NCBI GenBank assembly: GCA_002689985.1
Contig: NZDC01000006.1
Location: 1-22,806, forward strand
DNA: 22,806 nucleotides
Direction of reading: 5' to 3'
Source of the DNA: Candidatus Pacearchaeota archaeon
GTDB lineage: Archaea; Nanobdellota; Nanobdellia; Pacearchaeales; GW2011-AR1
Numbering within the stretch: position 1 is the stretch's first letter; each line of letters starts with the position of its first letter. This document shows positions 6,997 through 14,351 of this stretch, piece by piece. Under the pieces are notes generated by a model. It was not told the DNA's origin. It made no database searches and worked only from the letters and a program-made list of their open reading frames with translations. A program made the translations under genes and the position numbers.

Positions 6997-7305
6997 TTAA
7001 TCTCTTACTTCAATTTTGATATTAACATTCTTTGGAATTTGTAATCTCATAATATGGTGTAAAACCTTTTCATTTGCAGGTAAATCAATAAGTCTTTTAT
7101 GAATTCTCATTTCAAATTTATCAAATGTTGCTGTTCCATCTCCACAAGGAGATTTTCTTGTAGTTACTTTAAGTTTTTTTGTTGGTAATGGAACTGGCCC
7201 GCTAATAACTATTCCTGATTTTTTAGCAATATCTTTAATCATCTTGCATATAGTATTAAGCATATCTATATCTGTGCTATTTAGTTTTATTCTTACTTTT
7301 GGCAT
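6997..7305 (-). CDS. rps10: Ribosomal protein S10 (uS10)
   Basis: The 102 residues match archaeal S10, part of the small-subunit head. The chain begins KVRIKLNSTD, has SGPVPLPTKK in the loop that reaches into the ribosome, contains the RKSPCGDG piece and the EMRIHKRLIDL strand, and ends NIKIEVRD. TTTTTAAAC at 7326-7334 is 21-29 bases before the ATG, so the message is probably leaderless. In many archaea this gene follows EF-1A directly. Here it is separate, on the opposite strand, and divergent from the antiporter gene. Confidence 0.96.
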   Translation of the reverse strand: MPKVRIKLNSTDIDMLNTICKMIKDIAKKSGIVISGPVPLPTKKLKVTTRKSPCGDGTATFDKFEMRIHKRLIDLPANEKVLHHIMRLQIPKNVNIKIEVRD

Positions 7306-7325
7306 AATGTAAAATTTGAAAAATA

Positions 7326-7344
7326 GTTTAAAAACCTTTTTATA
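7326..7344. promoter_or_regulatory. Back-to-back promoters of S10 and the antiporter
   Basis: The minus-strand TATA of S10 (7326-7334) and the plus-strand TATA of the antiporter (TTTTATAG, 7337-7344) lie next to each other in a 71-base gap. Factor binding at one could block the other, so the two genes may compete for initiation. Confidence 0.45.
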
Positions 7345-7376
7345 GTTTCTTTATTTGTAGATTATAAAAGAGGAAG

Positions 7377-9089
7377 ATGGTTGAAGAACTTTTTATAAAA
7401 TTAAGCCTGATAATTGTAATAGCTGTAGGGGTTTCTGCAGTTATGAAACTTTTAAAACAACCGCTTATTATTGGATATATTTTTACAGGAATAATTGTAG
7501 GTCCACTATTTTTTAATCTGATAGGAACAGAGAATGAGATAATGAGTACTTTTGCCAAAGTTGGAGTTGCCTTACTTCTTTTCACAGTTGGACTGCATCT
7601 AAATCCCAAAATTATTAAAGAGGTTGGAAAAGTTTCTTTAATTACAGGTATAGGTCAGGTAATTTTTACATCAGTTATAGGATTCTTAATAGCAATATCC
7701 CTTGGATTTTCAACAACTGCTTCAATATATATTGCAGTAGCGTTGACTTTTAGTAGTACAATTATAATAACAAAGTTTCTTACGGATAAGGGGGACATTA
7801 ATTCTGTTTATGGAAAAATATCTATAGGATTTCTTATTATACAGGATATCATAGCAGTATTTGTACTTATGTTTATATCTTCTGTTACAACAGGAGATGG
7901 AGGGATATCAAATATATTAATAACCTTTTTCAAAGGAATAATTGTAACTTTGATTTTTTTTGGATTGTCTGCATTATTTATTCCAACAATTACAAAAAGA
8001 GTTGCAAAATCACAGGAATTTCTTTTTCTTTTTTCAATAGCTTGGTGTCTTGCACTTGCAAGTCTTTATCACTATCTAAATTTTTCTCTTGAAATTGGAG
8101 CCTTATTTGCAGGAGTAGCATTATCTATATCTCCATATAGTTCTGAAATAAGTTCAAAATTAAAACCTTTAAGAGATTTTTTTATAGTTATGTTTTTTAT
8201 CATAATAGGATCGCAAATGATAATAGGAGATATAAGTCAAAATATTGTTCCAATAATTATCTTTTCATTATTTATATTGTTAGGAAACCCTTTAATTGTA
8301 ATGATTCTAATGGGTGTTTTAGGATATACAAAAAGAAACAGTTTTATGGCAGGATTAACTGTTGCACAAATTAGTGAATTTTCAATAATTCTTGTTACCT
8401 TGGGATTAAGTGTGGGGCATCTAAATCAAGATATTCTTTCATTAGTTACAATGGTTGGACTTATAACTATTGCTGGATCAACATACATGATAAATTATTC
8501 TAATAAAATATATTTTTTAATTTCAGATTATCTAGGAATATTTGAAAAAAAAGGAGCAATTGAGAAAAAAAAGAAAATAGAAAAATATGGTGCCATTCTT
8601 TTTGGATATAATAGGATTGGGTTTGGAATTTTGAATTCCTTTAAAAGAATAAAAAAGAATTATCTTGTTGTTGATTTTAATCCAAATACTATTTCTGATT
8701 TAACAAAAGTTGGAATTCCCTGCCTTTATGGAGATGCTTATGATACTGAACTTTTAGAAGAATTGCAATTGGATAAAACACCGTTAGTAATATCAACAAT
8801 TCCAGATTTTGAGACAAATATTCTATTAATAGAAACAATAAGAGCAAAGAATCCAAAGGCGATAATAATTGTAAGGTCAAGTCAGATAAAAGATGCCTTT
8901 GAGTTTTATAAAAAAGGAGCAAGTTATGTTTTAACTCCACACTTTTTAGGAGGAGAGTATCTTGCAAAGATGGTTAACAATATAAAGACAAGCGAAAAAG
9001 GGTATAAAGAAGAAAAGAACAAGCATATAAAAATGCTTAAAGAAAGAATGAAAAAGGGACATGAACATCCTGAATTTGAGAAGAATTAG
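7377..9089 (+). CDS. CPA2-type cation/proton antiporter with RCK (TrkA-N) domain
   Basis: This is a membrane exchanger of Na+ or K+ for protons, of the KefB/NapA type. Residues 1-385 make about twelve or thirteen helices. KQPLIIGYIFTGIIVGP is the family's first conserved stretch. IIQDIIAVFVL (about 154-164) holds the buried Asp157 used for ion exchange, and FSSTIIITKFL (125-135) is the paired broken helix. Residues 404-535 form a Rossmann-like RCK domain: YGAILFGYNRIG in place of GxGxxG, then VVDFNP and YGDAYD. RCK domains sense NAD(H) or ions and gate transport. The last 35 residues are very basic. GAGG before the ATG is a weak Shine-Dalgarno motif. Confidence 0.93.
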   Translation: MVEELFIKLSLIIVIAVGVSAVMKLLKQPLIIGYIFTGIIVGPLFFNLIGTENEIMSTFAKVGVALLLFTVGLHLNPKIIKEVGKVSLITGIGQVIFTSVIGFLIAISLGFSTTASIYIAVALTFSSTIIITKFLTDKGDINSVYGKISIGFLIIQDIIAVFVLMFISSVTTGDGGISNILITFFKGIIVTLIFFGLSALFIPTITKRVAKSQEFLFLFSIAWCLALASLYHYLNFSLEIGALFAGVALSISPYSSEISSKLKPLRDFFIVMFFIIIGSQMIIGDISQNIVPIIIFSLFILLGNPLIVMILMGVLGYTKRNSFMAGLTVAQISEFSIILVTLGLSVGHLNQDILSLVTMVGLITIAGSTYMINYSNKIYFLISDYLGIFEKKGAIEKKKKIEKYGAILFGYNRIGFGILNSFKRIKKNYLVVDFNPNTISDLTKVGIPCLYGDAYDTELLEELQLDKTPLVISTIPDFETNILLIETIRAKNPKAIIIVRSSQIKDAFEFYKKGASYVLTPHFLGGEYLAKMVNNIKTSEKGYKEEKNKHIKMLKERMKKGHEHPEFEKN

Positions 9090-9146
9090 CGATTTTATTA
9101 TAAATTATATAAATCTATAAAAAGGGAAGATTGTACTTAAATTAAA

Positions 9147-9488
9147 ATGAGTCAGTTGATAATTCCAGTTCCCAAGGGATACAAGACAGATCAGCATAAT
9201 CAGTTTATTTCTTATGATGAAATAAAGCACCTGGGCAATTTAACGAATTTTTCTGGCAATAGATTAGAGCAAGAAGTAGAGGATTTTTCTAAGCTTAGTA
9301 AAAGTAATGTTGTTTATTTTATCGAATGGGTTGAAATTGGTCTTGCTGCAAAAAAGCATGCCGAGATTATGAAAGCCCCTTTTTATAGTTTAAAAATTGA
9401 TAGGACAATAATCCCTGTAAGAAAGTGGCTTAAAAAAAGAGATAACATCACTACAACAGCCCAGATACAATTATATCTAAATAATTAA
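9147..9488 (+). CDS. Unknown soluble protein, 113 residues
   Basis: No family recognised. The chain has a short N-terminal strand (QLIIPVPKGY), a helical middle (about 43-75, with VVYFIEWVEIGLAAKKHAE) and a basic end (VRKWLKKRD). TATAAAAA at 9116-9123 is at exact leaderless distance from the ATG, which supports this start. The stop overlaps the convergent gene by 4 bases. It has no membrane segment and no metal site. Confidence 0.65.
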   Translation: MSQLIIPVPKGYKTDQHNQFISYDEIKHLGNLTNFSGNRLEQEVEDFSKLSKSNVVYFIEWVEIGLAAKKHAEIMKAPFYSLKIDRTIIPVRKWLKKRDNITTTAQIQLYLNN

Positions 9489-10126
9489 TAATAATATTTA
9501 TCATCTATTCCAAATAAGGAAAAAATAAAATCAAATGTTCTTAAAATAATTTCTAGAATCATAATAAAAGCAAGATAAATAATTATTTCATTAAAAAATC
9601 CAGGAAGTTGACTAAACTGACTAAATATTCTAGTCATATCAAAGAATTTAGGATTAATTATTGAAATTGCAAGAAGTGTAAAAGGTAATAGTTTTGCTAA
9701 GTCTTTTGATAAATCTTCACTATAATAAGAAACCATTCTAATTGATGCAATTATTATTGCTGAAATAACTAAGAGATTTTCAATTGCTAAATTATCCGTT
9801 AAGAAAATTAAAAAAATTGTAAATATTGAAAACCAAAAAAAGATTAAAAATGGTAAAATTAAAATATATTCTATAAAATAAAAAACTCCTGCAAGTATTT
9901 TTGCAAGTAAAGGATGTTCTGCTTTATTATATTTATTAAGACTCAATTCAATAATATTTTTCTTTGCAACAAATCTATAAAATTTCCAGATAAAAATTGA
10001 ATAAATTACAATTAATAAAACAATTAAAAATAAGTTGATAAACTTTTGAGCAAATATTGGCATAGTTGACAATAATCCATTATATGTTTCTAGAAATTTA
10101 ATACTAAAATCCTCCATCACACCCAT
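9485..10126 (-). CDS. Integral membrane protein, unknown
   Basis: 213 residues with five or so membrane helices: about 29-52, 76-100, 102-110 merging onward, 117-133, 146-158 and 172-200. A short acidic start (MGVMEDF) and an aromatic end (DDKYYY) flank them. One loop carries NKYNKAEHPLLAK. TTTTTAAAAG at about 10147-10157 is at leaderless distance from the first ATG. A GTG and a second ATG follow closely, so the start is probable, not certain. No motif for transport or catalysis is visible. Shape alone would suit a channel or scaffold. Confidence 0.7.
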   Translation of the reverse strand: MGVMEDFSIKFLETYNGLLSTMPIFAQKFINLFLIVLLIVIYSIFIWKFYRFVAKKNIIELSLNKYNKAEHPLLAKILAGVFYFIEYILILPFLIFFWFSIFTIFLIFLTDNLAIENLLVISAIIIASIRMVSYYSEDLSKDLAKLLPFTLLAISIINPKFFDMTRIFSQFSQLPGFFNEIIIYLAFIMILEIILRTFDFIFSLFGIDDKYYY

Positions 10127-10171
10127 AATTTAATTTAGTAATTATTGTTTTTAAAAGTTTGTTTCAATAAA

Positions 10172-10179
10172 TTTAAATA
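10172..10179 (+). promoter_or_regulatory. TATA box of serS
   Basis: TTTAAATA is centred 25 bases before the serS ATG. With no Shine-Dalgarno motif in between, a leaderless message is expected. Confidence 0.55.
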
Positions 10180-10200
10180 CAATATTTCTTTATTCATTTT

Positions 10201-11490
10201 ATGATTGATATAAAATTAATTAGAGAAAACTCTAAATTAGTAAAAGAGAATATAAAAAAGAAGTTTCAAAATGAAAAACTCCCACTCGTAGATAAAATAA
10301 CAAAATTAGATAGTGAATGGAGAAAATTAAAATATAAAGAGGATAATTTAAGAAGTGAAAGAAATAAGATTTCTCAAGATATTAATAAAGCTAGAAAATC
10401 AAAAGATAATAAAAAATCAAAAGAATTAATAAAAAAAGCAAAAGAAATTCCAGGCAAAATAGAAAAGATACAAGTAAAAACAAAAAAACTTTATGATGAA
10501 ATAAAACAAATTATGCAACAAATCCCAAATATAATTCATAAGTCTGTTCCAACTGGAAAAGATGAAAAAGATAATAAAGAGATTAAAAAAATAGGAAAAC
10601 CTAAAAAATTTGATTATAAAATTAAAGATCATGTTGAAATTGGTGAAAAATTAAAAGTTCTTGATTTTACTCGCTCTGCAAAAGTTGCTGGAAAAGGATT
10701 TTATTATTTACTTGGAGATTTAGCATTATTGAATCAAGCAATAATAAGATTTTCAATAGATTTTATGGAGAAAAAAGGTTATACATATCTAGAACCTCCA
10801 TTAATGTTAAGAAAAAATATATTATCATCAGCTCTTGATACTCAAGAATTTAAAAATACTATATATGAGATAAAAGATGAAGATCTTAATTTGATTGGAA
10901 CATCTGAATATTCTCTTTTAGGAATGCATGCAAATGAAACATTTAAGGAAAAAGAACTTCCAAAGAAATATTTTTCTTATACAATGTGTTTTAGAAAAGA
11001 AATTGGTTCTCATGGAGTAAGTGAAAAAGGTCTTTATAGAACTCATCAGTTTAATAAAGTAGAACAATTTATATTTTGCAGGCCAGAAGATTCTTATAAA
11101 TATTATGATGAGATGATGAATAATTCAATAGAATTATTTAAAAAACTTGAAATTCCAACAAGAGTTTTAGAAATGTGTTCTGGAGATTTAGCAACATGGA
11201 AGGCAAAAAGTGCAGATTTAGAATCATTTCGGCCTACAACTAAAAATTATGAGGAGATTGGGTCGTTAACTAATTGTACTGATTATCAAGCAAGAAATTT
11301 GAATATAAAAATACTAAAACAAAATAATGAAAGAGTGTTTTGTCATACTTTGAATAATACAGTTGTTGCAACATCTCGAGCATTAATTGCAATAATTGAA
11401 AATAATCAACAAAAAGATGGGTCTGTAAAGATTCCAAAAGTTTTAATTCCTTATATGAATGGGAAGAAAAAGCTGGATGAAAGGAGGTAA
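10201..11490 (+). CDS. serS: Seryl-tRNA synthetase, bacterial type
   Basis: This enzyme joins serine to tRNA-Ser. Its 429 residues are normal for the common class II type. Residues 1-110 form the long antiparallel coiled-coil arm that holds the long variable arm of tRNA-Ser and are very Lys-rich here. The catalytic domain shows YTYLEPP (motif 1 region), GTSEYSLLGMH (233-243, serine pocket), motif 2 from YTMCFRKEIGS to RTHQFNKVEQF (260-290) and motif 3 around ATSRALIAIIENNQ (390-403). It is not the rare methanogen type. A leaderless promoter lies upstream. Its last codons form the ribosome-binding site of the next gene. Confidence 0.96.
   Translation: MIDIKLIRENSKLVKENIKKKFQNEKLPLVDKITKLDSEWRKLKYKEDNLRSERNKISQDINKARKSKDNKKSKELIKKAKEIPGKIEKIQVKTKKLYDEIKQIMQQIPNIIHKSVPTGKDEKDNKEIKKIGKPKKFDYKIKDHVEIGEKLKVLDFTRSAKVAGKGFYYLLGDLALLNQAIIRFSIDFMEKKGYTYLEPPLMLRKNILSSALDTQEFKNTIYEIKDEDLNLIGTSEYSLLGMHANETFKEKELPKKYFSYTMCFRKEIGSHGVSEKGLYRTHQFNKVEQFIFCRPEDSYKYYDEMMNNSIELFKKLEIPTRVLEMCSGDLATWKAKSADLESFRPTTKNYEEIGSLTNCTDYQARNLNIKILKQNNERVFCHTLNNTVVATSRALIAIIENNQQKDGSVKIPKVLIPYMNGKKKLDERR
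11481..11488 (+). promoter_or_regulatory. Strong Shine-Dalgarno inside the serS end
   Basis: AAGGAGGT sits four bases before the ATG at 11493 and overlaps the serS stop. It is the best such motif in the window and fixes the start of the holin-like gene as an operon partner. Confidence 0.85.
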
Positions 11491-11492
11491 AA

Positions 11493-11789
11493 ATGGCAAA
11501 GAAAAAATTTGATTTTGGTGTGTTTAGAAGGAAAAAAGAAGCGAAATTAAATGCAGTTAAGTTTGGTTTAGCAGGAGGAATAACAACAGCAATTTGTGTT
11601 TTGTTTACATCATTGTTAGTTTGGATTAATTATGCTCCAATGTGGGTAGCATTAATTACTGATATCTATGGTTCTTTTGGATATGATGCAACAACTTTTT
11701 TTGGAACAGTTTTAGGAGTAATCTATAGTTTTATTGATGGATTCTTGTTGACGTGGATTTTTGCATTAATTTATAATAAATTACTTTAA
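11493..11789 (+). CDS. Small holin-like membrane protein
   Basis: 98 residues: a basic, soluble start (KKKFDFGVFRRKKEAK), then KFGLAGGITTAICVL opening a first helix (22-45), a short amphipathic linker, and a last helix (66-95) with GVIYSFIDGFLLTWIFALIYN. The pattern, with the 'G..IGxxYGFxDGF' style segment before a C-terminal 'hYN+L', matches a small-protein family often labelled 'bacteriophage holin' in archaeal and bacterial genomes. No phage genes are nearby and the label is not evidence of lysis. It is co-transcribed with serS. Confidence 0.7.
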   Translation: MAKKKFDFGVFRRKKEAKLNAVKFGLAGGITTAICVLFTSLLVWINYAPMWVALITDIYGSFGYDATTFFGTVLGVIYSFIDGFLLTWIFALIYNKLL

Positions 11790-11800
11790 TTTTAGTAAGC

Positions 11801-11808
11801 TTTAAAAA
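11801..11808 (+). promoter_or_regulatory. TATA box of tRNA-Asp
   Basis: TTTAAAAA is centred 27 bases before the first base of the tRNA, so transcription should start at or just before the mature 5' end. Confidence 0.55.
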
Positions 11809-11831
11809 TAGATTTTTATAATGATAGTTAT

Positions 11832-11903
11832 GCCTACGTGGTCTAATGGCTATGACACTAGCCTGTCGCGCTGGATACCCGGGTTCGATTCCCGGCGTGG
11901 GCG
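11832..11903 (+). tRNA. tRNA-Asp (anticodon GTC)
   Basis: A full cloverleaf of 72 bases. The acceptor GCCTACG pairs with CGTGGGC (one T-G pair). The D stem is GTC/GAC, the anticodon stem CTAGC/GCTGG with loop CT-GTC-GC, and the T stem CCGGG/CCCGG with loop TTCGATT. The variable loop is four bases and the discriminator is G, as expected for Asp. No CCA is encoded. There is no intron. Confidence 0.96.
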
Positions 11904-11949
11904 TATTTTGGGCGTTTAACAACGTTCTTATAATTATTTTGGAGTTAAA

Positions 11950-12387
11950 ATGGGTAAATTAAGAAAATAGGAATATTGGTCTACACTATTTTTAGTTATT
12001 GCAATAGTTTTATCTCTTATAGCATATGTACTTTCTAATTTTAATCCTAGGATTTTTGGTATTTTTATTCTAATCTTTTTTGCAGCCTTATATCTTATTT
12101 CATATAATTTTCAAGATTGGTTATATGAAAAAGGAGAGCAAAAAATAACTTTTGATGAAGAAATAGCCAAATTGGAAAAAAATGATTTAATTTATCATCT
12201 TTCTTTCATAAATGGTGCCGGATTTGCATTCTTAATCCCTGGATTTATAGAAAATAGTAATTTATTTATTATAACTGGATTAATTTTTTTAATTGTGGGG
12301 AATATTTTATATTATCATTTTTATTTACCAAGACAGCAATTTTTAATAATTAAACGAAAAATTGAGATATCTACAAAGAAAAAATAG
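11950..12387 (+). pseudogene. Four-helix membrane protein with in-frame TAG at codon 7
   Basis: ATG at 11950 has GGAG five bases before it (11941-11944). It reads MGKLRK, then TAG (11968-11970), then an uninterrupted frame of 138 residues beginning EYWSTLFLVIAIV. That frame has four membrane helices and a basic end (IEISTKKK). No ATG, GTG or TTG occurs in frame after the TAG until TTG at 12172, which would lose the first two helices. The frame upstream of 12172 is clearly protein-like. So the gene is either newly broken, misread in assembly, or read through. TGG to TAG is one base change and Trp would fit here. The family is not recognised. Confidence 0.6.
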
Positions 12388-12459
12388 TCAAACTCCCAAA
12401 ACACTATCGGCGTAGACATTATTCTAAAATATTAAATATCTCTATTTTTTAATTAAAGT

Positions 12460-12705
12460 ATGAAAAAACAATGGTATGTTTATATCCTTGAATGTCAAGA
12501 TGGTTCTTATTATACTGGTGTAACTAATGATTTAGATAAAAGAATGAAAATTCACGCAGAAGGAAAAGGAAGTAAATATGTTAATCAAAAAGGTTTCAAA
12601 AAATTACTCATTGCAACACCTTGTAAAAATAAATCAGATGCATGTAAAGCTGAATATCAAATAAAGAAACTTCCTAAAAATGAAAAATTAGATTGGTTTA
12701 ATTAA
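12460..12705 (+). CDS. GIY-YIG nuclease-domain protein (YhbQ/UPF0213 type)
   Basis: 81 residues, the size of a free-standing GIY-YIG domain. YVYIL (6-10) and YYTG (17-20) are the two halves of the name motif. Arg28 in DLDKRMKIH, Tyr40 and Glu65 in KAEYQIKKL are the expected catalytic and metal-binding residues, and the end PKNEKLDW is also typical. Members may cut DNA in repair or may act on unknown substrates. ATTAAATA at 12431-12438 is at leaderless distance. The stop overlaps the convergent zinc-ribbon gene by four bases. Confidence 0.9.
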   Translation: MKKQWYVYILECQDGSYYTGVTNDLDKRMKIHAEGKGSKYVNQKGFKKLLIATPCKNKSDACKAEYQIKKLPKNEKLDWFN

Positions 12706-12881
12706 TCATCATCTTCACAATCATCAACTGTTAATTTCCATCTATTCTTTTCCCACTCTTTCCATTCTTTCTTATTTTTAGCTGAACAAGGATCACAATA
12801 TTTTCTTTTAAATTTTGAACTTTGAGTTACTTCTACTTCTTTTTTACAACTCTTGCATTCTATAGTTACTTTTCTACTCAT
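12702..12881 (-). CDS. Zinc-ribbon mini-protein with acidic tail, 59 residues
   Basis: This small frame encodes MSRKVTIECKSCKKEV, then YCDPCSAKN. The two CxxC pairs (Cys9/Cys12 and Cys29/Cys32) would hold one zinc ion. A Trp/Lys-rich helix follows (KKEWKEWEKNRWK), and the end is TVDDCEDDD. A weak TATA-like element lies 22-29 bases before the ATG. This two-part design suggests binding to nucleic acid or ribosomes, but no partner is indicated. It is separate from the 47-residue protein at 6852. Confidence 0.75.
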   Translation of the reverse strand: MSRKVTIECKSCKKEVEVTQSSKFKRKYCDPCSAKNKKEWKEWEKNRWKLTVDDCEDDD

Positions 12882-12980
12882 AGAATATAAAAAATTAATT
12901 ACTACTTAACCTTTTCTAAAATCCAAACCAAAGACCTTTTAAAGTAATTTTTCAACATTATTATATTATTAATGTGTAAG

Positions 12981-13030
12981 TTCTTGGGCAATGTCCAAAA
13001 GGGCTTGTGACTCAAGAAGATATTTCTTGA
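12981..13030 (+). promoter_or_regulatory. Structured leader with two exclusive hairpins before the DEAD-box gene
   Basis: TTCTTGGG (12981-12988) can pair with CTCAAGAA (13011-13018), enclosing a second stem CAA-GTCC/GGGC-TTG (12989-12996/13001-13007) with an AAAA loop. The segment TCAAGAA (13012-13018) can instead pair with TTCTTGA (13024-13030) over a GATAT loop. The two folds cannot coexist. A TATA-like TTTTAAAGTA at 12937-12946 predicts a start near 12967, so the RNA would carry this leader of about 80 bases, unusual in this window. Confidence 0.5.
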
Positions 13031-13049
13031 TATTTTATTAATACTGAAG

Positions 13050-14285
13050 ATGAACAAATTTAAAGATTTAAAACTAAGTAAAGAATTACTAAAAGTAATA
13101 GAAGAATTAGGTTTTAATGAACCAACAGAAATTCAAGAAAAAGCAATTCCAATAGCTTTAGATGGATATGATATAATTGCAGGATCTTTTACAGGAAGCG
13201 GAAAAACTTTAGCATTTTCTGTTCCAATTATAGAAAAATTAAAGCCAGGTAAAAATGTTCAAGCATTAATTTTAACTCCAACTAGAGAACTAGCAGAACA
13301 AGTTGCAAATGCAATAAAAACATTTTCAAAAAATAAACTCAATATTTTATCTATTTACGGAGGAGTAAATATTGAAGCACAAATAAAAAAATTATCAAAA
13401 ACAGATATTATTGTTGGAACACCCGGCAGAATTCTAGATCATATAAATAGAAGAACATTAAGATTAGATCATATTAAATTTCTTGTACTTGATGAAGTTG
13501 ATAAAATGTTTGATATGGGTTTTCACAGAGATGTTGAAAAAATTATAAAAGATTGCCCTAAACAAAGACAAACAATGCTTTTTTCAGCAACAATATCATC
13601 CGATGTTGATCATTTAGCAAAAAAATACACAAAAGATGCAAAAGAAATTGCAGTTAATTCATATGTGGATACATCAAAACTAAAACAAATTTTTTATGAT
13701 GTTCCAAATCAAATAAAATTCTCATTACTTGTTCATTTGTTAAAAAAAGATAAATCTGATTTAGCAATGGTATTTTGTAATACAAGAAGAAATGTAGATT
13801 TTGTTGCAAATAACCTTTCAAGATTAGGAATTAATTCAAAAGCTATTCATGGTGGACTTTCACAAAACAATAGACTTAGAGTTTTAGATCAATTCCATGG
13901 TAAAGGTATTAAAGTTCTTATTTGTACAGATGTTGCTGCAAGAGGTTTAGATATAAGAGGAGTAAGTCATGTTTACAATTATGATATTCCAAGTTCAAGT
14001 AAAGATTATATTCATAGAATCGGAAGAACTGCAAGAGCTGGAAAAGAGGGCATTGCAGTAAGTATTTTATGTAGTCGGGATTATGAAAATTTCTCTAGTG
14101 TACTAGAAGACAAATCTATTGCAATTAAACGAGAAGAATTACCTTTTGTAGAGGTTGTAAAAATAAATACTTTTGCAGGAAAAAGAAATACTGGAAGATT
14201 TAATCGAGATAATAGATTTAAGAGAAATAATCAGTCTAATAGGCATGGAAGTTCTAGAAGGAAGATTAGAGCACACTCTTTTTAA
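13050..14285 (+). CDS. DEAD-box RNA helicase, CsdA/RhlE-like, with DEVD box
   Basis: An ATP-driven RNA unwinding enzyme. Seen in order: Q motif around GFNEPTEIQ (21-29), motif I FTGSGKT (47-53), PTREL (77-81), TPGR (124-127), motif II as DEVD (148-151), SAT (179-181), FCNTRR (242-247), motif V TDVAARGLDI (293-302) and HRIGRTARAG (322-331). The alanine of DEAD is valine. DExD is tolerated in related families, so activity is likely. The last 35 residues are a basic Arg/Asn/Gly-rich tail, as in helicases that act on structured or ribosomal RNA. The leader hairpins suggest control at the RNA level, as in cold-shock helicases, which is inference. Confidence 0.93.
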   Translation: MNKFKDLKLSKELLKVIEELGFNEPTEIQEKAIPIALDGYDIIAGSFTGSGKTLAFSVPIIEKLKPGKNVQALILTPTRELAEQVANAIKTFSKNKLNILSIYGGVNIEAQIKKLSKTDIIVGTPGRILDHINRRTLRLDHIKFLVLDEVDKMFDMGFHRDVEKIIKDCPKQRQTMLFSATISSDVDHLAKKYTKDAKEIAVNSYVDTSKLKQIFYDVPNQIKFSLLVHLLKKDKSDLAMVFCNTRRNVDFVANNLSRLGINSKAIHGGLSQNNRLRVLDQFHGKGIKVLICTDVAARGLDIRGVSHVYNYDIPSSSKDYIHRIGRTARAGKEGIAVSILCSRDYENFSSVLEDKSIAIKREELPFVEVVKINTFAGKRNTGRFNRDNRFKRNNQSNRHGSSRRKIRAHSF

Positions 14286-14320
14286 ATTATTTATTAAGAA
14301 TTTTTAGTTTTGGGAGTAAA

Positions 14321-14328
14321 TTTATATA
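14321..14328 (+). promoter_or_regulatory. TATA box of the coiled-coil gene
   Basis: TTTATATA is centred 27 bases before the ATG at 14352, giving a leaderless message and a promoter separate from the helicase. Confidence 0.55.
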
Positions 14329-14351
14329 ATAAAATTTCTAGATAAAATAAC

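Noticed and set aside
7340..7609. 89-residue minus-strand frame
   Set aside because: Overlaps the antiporter start and has no family features.
8689..8967. 92-residue minus-strand frame, Leu-rich
   Set aside because: Antisense to the antiporter RCK domain, low-complexity composition.
10426..10632. 68-residue Phe-rich minus-strand frame
   Set aside because: Antisense to the Lys-rich coiled coil of SerRS, an artefact of AAA codons.
11493..11789. Phage holin or lysis cassette
   Set aside because: The family name alone suggests phage. There are no endolysin, capsid, integrase or attachment sites near it.
11731..11922. 63-residue minus-strand frame
   Set aside because: Runs across the tRNA-Asp gene in antisense. 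Such frames are common over tRNAs.
12388..12459. Gap between the broken membrane gene and the GIY-YIG gene
   Set aside because: I looked for repeats or structured RNA and found only the promoter of the GIY-YIG gene.
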